A stretch of 64,000 nucleotides of DNA, from assembly GCF_900142935.1 (NCBI RefSeq), contig NZ_FSRS01000001.1:2738001-2802000 (forward strand). The letters run 5' to 3'. This DNA is from Rhodovulum sp. ES.010 (GTDB taxonomy: Bacteria > Pseudomonadota > Alphaproteobacteria > Rhodobacterales > Rhodobacteraceae). Shown here in pieces: positions 59,601 through 64,000 of this stretch. Position 1 is the stretch's first letter. Every line of letters begins with the position of its first letter. The notes under the pieces are model-generated. The model was given only the letters and a program-made list of their open reading frames with translations, had not been told where the DNA came from and did no database searches. The position numbers were made by a program, and so were the translations under genes.

Positions 59601-59680
59601 TTGTCGGCAGGGCATGGTGCCTTGTCGGAACCCGGCCGCCGGGGTGCGCGGCATCAGTCTGACGATCCGGAGGAAAGTTA

Positions 59681-59827
59681 ATGGCTGAATCTGACGTGTC
59701 GTTCACCGGTTTGACCGACGAGCAGGCGCAGGAAATCCACGCTGTCTACATGAGCGGGCTTTGGCTGTTCTCGGCCGTTGCCATCCTGGCTCACCTGGCA
59801 GTGTACATCTGGCGTCCGTGGCTCTGA
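59681..59827 (+). CDS. pufB: Light-harvesting 1 beta polypeptide
   Basis: The 48-residue protein [20 protein letters not shown] has a single membrane helix with the bacteriochlorophyll ligand His38 in [15 protein letters not shown] and the outer His20. The aromatic W-R-P-W-L end is typical of LH1 beta. GGAGGAAAG before the ATG is a strong ribosome site, fitting its high demand. pufA follows after 14 bp. Confidence 0.98.
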   Translation: MAESDVSFTGLTDEQAQEIHAVYMSGLWLFSAVAILAHLAVYIWRPWL

Positions 59828-59841
59828 GGAGGACCTGAACA

Positions 59842-60006
59842 ATGGCAAAATTCTACAAGATCTGGATGATCTTCGACCCGCGCCGCGTGCTGGTTGCGCA
59901 AGGCGTGTTCCTCTTCCTGTTGGCGGTGATGATTCACCTGTTCGTGCTCAGCAACCCGTACTTCAACTGGTTGAACGTGGCTGCTGAAAAGGCCGCCGGC
60001 GCGTAA
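59842..60006 (+). CDS. pufA: Light-harvesting 1 alpha polypeptide
   Basis: The 54-residue protein [20 protein letters not shown] has one helix with the ligand His32 ([10 protein letters not shown]) and the conserved N-P-Y-F-N-W after it. It pairs with PufB in the ring around the reaction centre. GGAGGACC lies before the ATG. A very strong stem-loop follows it. Confidence 0.98.
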   Translation: MAKFYKIWMIFDPRRVLVAQGVFLFLLAVMIHLFVLSNPYFNWLNVAAEKAAGA

Positions 60007-60051
60007 GCGACCCGCGGCCTTCCGGTGACGAACACTGGAAGTGGCATCAAG

Positions 60052-60086
60052 GCCGCGGGCGGGAGCCCCGATCTCCCGCCCGCGGC
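60052..60086 (+). promoter_or_regulatory. pufA-pufL intercistronic stem-loop
   Basis: Two 14-nt perfect arms (GCCGCGGGCGGGAG / CTCCCGCCCGCGGC) around a 7-nt loop lie 45 bp after pufA and 64 bp before pufL. No T-run follows. In Rhodobacter, hairpins at this place protect the pufBA mRNA from 3' decay and so give more LH1 than reaction centre. The same role is very likely here. Confidence 0.88.
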
Positions 60087-60150
60087 GATCTCGAAGAACA
60101 AGGACGGCTGAGGCCCGGACGGACACGGCCGCCATTTGCGGAGACAGACG

Positions 60151-61011
60151 ATGGCACTGCTCAGTTTTGAGAGAAAGTATCGCGTCCGTGGAGGGACGCT
60201 CATCGGTGGCGATCTGTTCGACTTTTGGGTGGGGCCTTTCTACGTAGGCTTCTTCGGAGTGACGACGATCTTCTTCGCCACCCTCGGAACGGCGCTGATC
60301 CTCTACAGCGCGTCGCTTCAGGGGACCTTCAATCCCTGGACAATTCACGTTGCCCCGCCCGACCTCAGCTACGGTCTCGGCATCGCGCCCCTGGCCGAAG
60401 GCGGGCTCTGGCAATTCATCACCGTCTGCGCCATCGGCGCATTCGTCAGTTGGGCGCTGCGCGAGGTGGAGATCTGCCGCAAGCTCGGCATCGGCTACCA
60501 TGTGCCGATCGCCTTCGGCTTCGCGATCCTCGCCTATGTGACGCTGGTGGTGTTCCGCCCGCTGCTGCTGGGCGCCTGGCACTTCGGTTTCCCGTACGGC
60601 ATCTTCAGTCACCTGGACTGGGTGTCGAACACCGGCTACGCCTATCTGCACTTCCACTACAACCCCGCGCACATGCTGGCCGTGTCGCTGTTCTTCGCCA
60701 CCTGTCTGGCGCTGGCGCTGCATGGCGGCCTGATCCTGTCGGCCTGTAACCCCGAGAAGGGCGAAGAGGCCAAGACCCCCGATCACGAGGACACGTTCTT
60801 CCGTGACTTCATCGGCTACTCGATCGGCACGCTCGGGATTCACCGGCTTGGCTGGCTTCTGGCCATCAACGCCGTCTTCTTCTCCGCGGTCTGCATCATC
60901 ATCTCCGGTCCGCTCTGGACCGAGGGCTGGCCTGAATGGTGGACCTGGTGGAGCAACATGCCGATCTGGCCCGAAATCGAGGCGGCCGGCGCTGGCCAAG
61001 GAGTGATGTAA
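60151..61011 (+). CDS. pufL: Reaction centre L subunit
   Basis: The 286-residue protein starts [20 protein letters not shown] and has five membrane helices and the L-subunit motifs [22 protein letters not shown] (here [20 protein letters not shown]), [20 protein letters not shown] with the special-pair His, and [20 protein letters not shown] with the non-haem iron His. An in-frame ATG five codons earlier lacks a proper site. It ends 2 bp before pufM. Confidence 0.98.
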   Translation: MALLSFERKYRVRGGTLIGGDLFDFWVGPFYVGFFGVTTIFFATLGTALILYSASLQGTFNPWTIHVAPPDLSYGLGIAPLAEGGLWQFITVCAIGAFVSWALREVEICRKLGIGYHVPIAFGFAILAYVTLVVFRPLLLGAWHFGFPYGIFSHLDWVSNTGYAYLHFHYNPAHMLAVSLFFATCLALALHGGLILSACNPEKGEEAKTPDHEDTFFRDFIGYSIGTLGIHRLGWLLAINAVFFSAVCIIISGPLWTEGWPEWWTWWSNMPIWPEIEAAGAGQGVM

Positions 61012-61013
61012 CC

Positions 61014-61982
61014 ATGGCTGAGTATCAGAACATCTTCACCCAGGTTCAGGTCGCGGGTCCCGGCGACTGGGGCATGGACAACGAGAACAACATGATGGAG
61101 GAGCGCGCCGGCGGTATCGGGAACTTCTCTATCCTCGGCTGGCTCGGGAACGCGCAGCTGGGCCCGATCTACCTGGGCTACAGCGGGGTGATCTCGCTCG
61201 TCGCCGGTTTCGCCGCGTTCTTCATCATCGGCCTCAACATGCTGGCCCAGGTGGACTGGTCGATCGTCCAGTTCCTGCGCCAGGGCTTCTGGCTGGCGCT
61301 GGAGCCGCCGAGCCCGGAATACGGGCTGCAGTTCCCGCCGCTCCATGACGGCGGCTGGTACATGATCGCCAGCTTCTTCCTGCTGGTGGCGGTCTGGGCC
61401 TGGTGGGTGCGCACCTACATGCTCGCGGTCGAGCACAAGATGGGCAAGCACATCGCCTGGGCGTTCCTCGCCGCGATCTGGCTCTTCATGGTGCTGGGCT
61501 TCTTCCGCCCGATCCTGATGGGCAGCTGGTCGGAAATGGTGCCCTACGGCATCTTCCCGCACCTCGACTGGACCACGGCCTTCTCGATCCGCTACGGCAA
61601 CCTCTACTACAACCCGTTCCACGCGCTCTCGATCGCGTTCCTCTACGGCTCGGCCCTGCTCTTCGCGATGCATGGCGGCACGATCCTCTCGGTCACCCGC
61701 TTCGGCGGCGACCGCGAACTGGAGCAGATCTACGACCGCGGTACGGCGGCCGAGCGTGCGGCGCTGTTCTGGCGCTGGACCATGGGCTTCAACGCCACGA
61801 TGGAAGGCATCCACCGCTGGGCCTGGTGGTTCGCGGTTCTCACCCCGATCACGGGCGGGATCGGCATCCTCCTGAGCGGCACCGTTGTCGACAACTGGTT
61901 CATCTGGGCCCAGGAGCACAACTTCGCGCCGACATATATCGAGCCCTACGGCTACGAAGCCTATAGCGGGCAAGGAGGCTGA
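61014..61982 (+). CDS. pufM: Reaction centre M subunit
   Basis: The 322-residue protein [20 protein letters not shown] has five helices. Motifs include [20 protein letters not shown] followed by the special-pair region H-A-L-S-I-A-F, then [20 protein letters not shown] and [20 protein letters not shown]. It ends with a short extension and has no pufX after it. AAGGAG lies before the ATG, inside the end of pufL. pufC begins 1 bp after the stop. Confidence 0.98.
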   Translation: MAEYQNIFTQVQVAGPGDWGMDNENNMMEERAGGIGNFSILGWLGNAQLGPIYLGYSGVISLVAGFAAFFIIGLNMLAQVDWSIVQFLRQGFWLALEPPSPEYGLQFPPLHDGGWYMIASFFLLVAVWAWWVRTYMLAVEHKMGKHIAWAFLAAIWLFMVLGFFRPILMGSWSEMVPYGIFPHLDWTTAFSIRYGNLYYNPFHALSIAFLYGSALLFAMHGGTILSVTRFGGDRELEQIYDRGTAAERAALFWRWTMGFNATMEGIHRWAWWFAVLTPITGGIGILLSGTVVDNWFIWAQEHNFAPTYIEPYGYEAYSGQGG

Positions 61983-61983
61983 C

Positions 61984-63078
61984 ATGTTGAAACTCCCCAA
62001 ATGGTTCTTCAAGTGGAGTGAGGACAACCCCACCGATATCCGGGGTCCCGTGATCCTCGCGGGGACGGTGGGGTCGGCAGCGGCGGTCGTTGCGCTCATC
62101 GTGGCCTTCGACAACCCCTACCGGACCACGGACCAGCAGACCGGGCCCCGCGGGATCGGCATGGACGTCTCCAAGTTCGCGAAGGACAACGCGCAATACG
62201 ACCCCTACGAGGAGACCTATGTCGCCTTCGATCGGGTCGAGGCACCGGAAGGGACGCCGACGGCGGCCGAGGCCTATGGCGACAGCGTCATCGCGTTCGG
62301 TGACATGGACCAGGCCAATTTCGACCGCCTGCAGGAGGCGATGAGCGCCTGGGTCGGCACCGACATCGTTCTCTACGACAACGGCGAGGTCGACGAGACC
62401 ACGCTGGCGATCACCGAGAACTGCGTCGAGGCCACCCGCTATCTCAACGACGACTGGGACACGCACAACCTGGCGTCGGAAGGGATCGGCGTGAACTGCT
62501 ATACCTGCCACCGGGGTCAGCCCACGCCTCCGGGCGCGTGGTTCGATCCGGGCGCGGTCAACTCCTCGGCCGAGGGCTGGGCGGCCGTCCAGAACCGGCT
62601 GTTGACCTACGAGCGGGCCGGCGTCACCGAGTTCGTCCACAAGTACACGGCCAGCGAGTTCACCTCGCTGCCGGTGGACTACAACGAGACGTTCCTGCTG
62701 GAGGGCGAGAGCATCAAGGTGCACGACCTCGAGTCCCGTGTCGACCAGCAGCCGGGCGATCCGACCTGGCAGAACGCCGAGCGGACCTATGCGCTGATGA
62801 ACCACCAGTCGAACTCGCTCAACGTCAACTGCGTCTACTGCCACAACAGCCGGGCGTTCTACGACCCGACCCAGGTGACCCCGCAATGGTCGATCACCAC
62901 GCTGGCGCAGACGATGCTGATCGACCTCAACCAGATCTTCTACGAGCCGCGCTCGGAGATCCTGGGCGAGGAATCCGGCAAGGTGAACTGCATGACCTGC
63001 CACATGGAGGTCATCCGTCCGCTCAACGGCCGCAACATGGTCGCCGAGTGGCCCGAACTCGCCACGGCCGGCGAGTGA
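61984..63078 (+). CDS. pufC: Reaction-centre cytochrome c subunit with three haem sites
   Basis: The 364-residue protein has an N-terminal membrane anchor ([20 protein letters not shown], residues 23-42) and no lipobox Cys. It shows three CxxCH motifs: C172-Y-T-C-H176, C283-V-Y-C-H287 and C336-M-T-C-H340. Most PufC have four; where the first is expected, after the conserved [12 protein letters not shown] helix, the sequence is V129-L-Y-D-N133, so haem 1 has been lost. A triheme PufC is known from Rhodovulum sulfidophilum. It passes electrons to the special pair. Confidence 0.95.
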   Translation: MLKLPKWFFKWSEDNPTDIRGPVILAGTVGSAAAVVALIVAFDNPYRTTDQQTGPRGIGMDVSKFAKDNAQYDPYEETYVAFDRVEAPEGTPTAAEAYGDSVIAFGDMDQANFDRLQEAMSAWVGTDIVLYDNGEVDETTLAITENCVEATRYLNDDWDTHNLASEGIGVNCYTCHRGQPTPPGAWFDPGAVNSSAEGWAAVQNRLLTYERAGVTEFVHKYTASEFTSLPVDYNETFLLEGESIKVHDLESRVDQQPGDPTWQNAERTYALMNHQSNSLNVNCVYCHNSRAFYDPTQVTPQWSITTLAQTMLIDLNQIFYEPRSEILGEESGKVNCMTCHMEVIRPLNGRNMVAEWPELATAGE

Positions 63079-63087
63079 CCTGAATTC

Positions 63088-63113
63088 GGGCGCGGCGCCC
63101 CGGCGCCGTGCCC
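63088..63113 (+). terminator. Stem-loop directly after pufC
   Basis: GGGCGCGGCGC and GCGCCGTGCCC pair over 11 bp with one G-T pair and a CCCG loop, 9 bp after the pufC stop. There is no T-run, so it probably protects the puf mRNA 3' end; the true terminator lies about 100 bp further. Confidence 0.65.
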
Positions 63114-63193
63114 AACCCCATCGGGCCCTTGGCGGGGTCCGGTATTCGGGGCCTCCACACCCCGGTTCCCTTCCTGTCAGACACAGGACACTG

Positions 63194-63231
63194 GCGCCGT
63201 GTGGAGACGTGATCCACACGGCGCTTTTTTT
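63194..63231 (+). terminator. Rho-independent terminator between puf and dxs
   Basis: A 12-bp perfect stem (GCGCCGTGTGGA / TCCACACGGCGC, loop GACGTGA) is followed by seven Ts. It is the strongest terminator in the window and should end the puf transcript. It lies only 25 bp before the dxs ATG, so little room is left for a separate dxs promoter. Confidence 0.93.
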
Positions 63232-63256
63232 GAGAAACGCGCGCGGGAGAAAACCG

Positions 63257-64000
63257 ATGACCAAGCCCCTGACCCCGACACTGGACCGTGTCGCCGGCCC
63301 GGCCGACCTGAAGGGCATGAGCCAAGCCGAGCTGACCCAGCTGGCGCGGGACCTGCGAGAAGAGGTGATCTCGGTGGTGTCGCAAACCGGCGGGCACCTG
63401 GGCTCCTCGCTTGGCGTCGTCGAACTCACCGTGGCGCTCCACGCCGTCTTCAACACCCCCTTCGACAAGCTCGTCTGGGATGTCAGCCACCAATGCTACC
63501 CGCACAAGATCCTCACCGGCCGGCGCGACCGGATGCACACGCTGCGCCAGGGCGGCGGGCTGGCCGGGTTCTGCAAGCGTTCGGAAAGCGAGTATGACGC
63601 GTTCGGCGCGGGCCACTCGTCGACCTCGATCTCGGCCGCGCTCGGCTTTACCGTCGGCCGCGACATGGGCCAGCCCACCGGCGACGCCATCGCGGTGATC
63701 GGCGACGGGTCGATCTCGGCGGGCATGGCCTACGAGGCGCTGAACAATGCCGGGCACGAGAACCGGCGGATGTTCGTGATCCTGAACGACAACGAGATGT
63801 CCATCGCGCCCCCCGTGGGCGCGATGTCGAAATACCTCTCGGGGCTCTACAACGACACGCCCTTGGGCAAGCTCAAGGACATGGCCGAGGATTTCGAATC
63901 GGCGCTGCCGGGGCCCATTCGCGAAGGCGCGCGCCGCGCCCGCCAATTGGTCACCGGCTTCCCCGGCGGCGGCACCCTGTTCGAGGAGCTGGGCTTCGAC
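63257..64000 (+). CDS. dxs: 1-Deoxy-D-xylulose-5-phosphate synthase, 3' end outside window
   Basis: The 248 codons in view encode a Dxs N-terminus: [59 protein letters not shown], the thiamine diphosphate motif [20 protein letters not shown] and [19 protein letters not shown]. It makes DXP from pyruvate and glyceraldehyde-3-phosphate, the first step of the MEP route that feeds carotenoids and phytol. Location after puf is typical of the group. AGGAGA-type sites are weak before the ATG. Confidence 0.96.
   Translation, partial: MTKPLTPTLDRVAGPADLKGMSQAELTQLARDLREEVISVVSQTGGHLGSSLGVVELTVALHAVFNTPFDKLVWDVSHQCYPHKILTGRRDRMHTLRQGGGLAGFCKRSESEYDAFGAGHSSTSISAALGFTVGRDMGQPTGDAIAVIGDGSISAGMAYEALNNAGHENRRMFVILNDNEMSIAPPVGAMSKYLSGLYNDTPLGKLKDMAEDFESALPGPIREGARRARQLVTGFPGGGTLFEELGFD

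Noticed and set aside
61980..61990. pufX after pufM
   Set aside because: pufC follows pufM directly with a 1-bp gap; no pufX-like frame is present.

Overview
The window is a high-GC alphaproteobacterial chromosome segment, almost certainly from the Rhodobacterales (roseobacter/rhodobacter group, Rhodobacteraceae sensu lato). Three things point there: the conserved gene block ubiB-ubiE-mutM-enoyl-CoA hydratase-rpsT-dnaA-dnaN-recF-gyrB, the flagellar set flbT/flaF/single flagellin, and a complete Rhodobacterales-type photosynthesis gene cluster (PGC) with pufQ, pufC instead of pufX, crtA and puhE. I cannot name a genus from sequence alone.

Layout. (1) 1-5947: tail of a flagellar region: DUF1217 protein (cut by the window edge), flbT, flaF, flagellin, FlgN-like protein and rod-binding protein on the minus strand, then fliK and flgD on the plus strand. 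(2) 5955-18412: housekeeping block: ubiquinone genes ubiB/ubiE, DNA repair mutM, an enoyl-CoA hydratase, rpsT, and the replication block dnaA-dnaN-recF-(VOC protein-LysE exporter)-gyrB. (3) 18413-20373: a short junction with a 56-codon small ORF, a DUF808 membrane protein and a degenerate Nudix-like protein. (4) 20383-64000: the PGC, running to dxs at the right edge.

The PGC has six transcriptional blocks. ppaA-ppsR-bchG-pucC-like-bchP-idi runs left from a divergent regulatory region at about 26.6-26.9 kb. bchFNBHLM-lhaA-puhABC-small ORF-acsF-puhE runs right from the same region, followed by cycA (cytochrome c2). crtA-bchI-bchD-bchO runs left and crtI-crtB-tspO runs right from a shared region at 46.2-46.3 kb. 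crtD-crtC runs left and crtE-crtF runs right from 52.0 kb. bchCX-(small ORF)-bchYZ-pufQBALMC runs right to two stem-loops, then dxs. Perfect 18-bp TGT-N12-ACA palindromes, the CrtJ/PpsR operator form, lie in all the main control regions. At crtD/crtE and at bchC they occur as pairs separated by exactly 8 bp. The repressor (PpsR) and its B12-type antirepressor (PpaA/AerR) are encoded in the cluster.

Together the genes encode bacteriochlorophyll a synthesis from Mg-chelatase to phytylation. The ring cyclase in the window is the oxygen-dependent AcsF; no bchE is present here. The carotenoid genes fit the spheroidene/spheroidenone route (crtE, B, I, C, D, F, A). The cluster also supplies the reaction centre (pufLM, puhA), LH1 (pufBA), assembly factors (puhB, puhC, puhE, lhaA, pucC-like, pufQ) and the electron donors cytochrome c2 and PufC. 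No pucBA, hemA, bchE or bchJ is seen. This gene content suits an aerobic anoxygenic phototroph, but genes outside the window could change that.

Most coding sequences are packed with 1-14 bp overlaps, many of the ATGA type. Points most worth a second look: a 44-codon ORF that bridges bchX and bchY by overlaps on both sides; a crtC gene without a usual start codon where the conserved protein begins; a probably leaderless crtI transcript; a PufC that has lost its first haem site; five 11-bp phased repeats upstream of rpsT; and the position of the whole PGC a few kilobases from dnaA.
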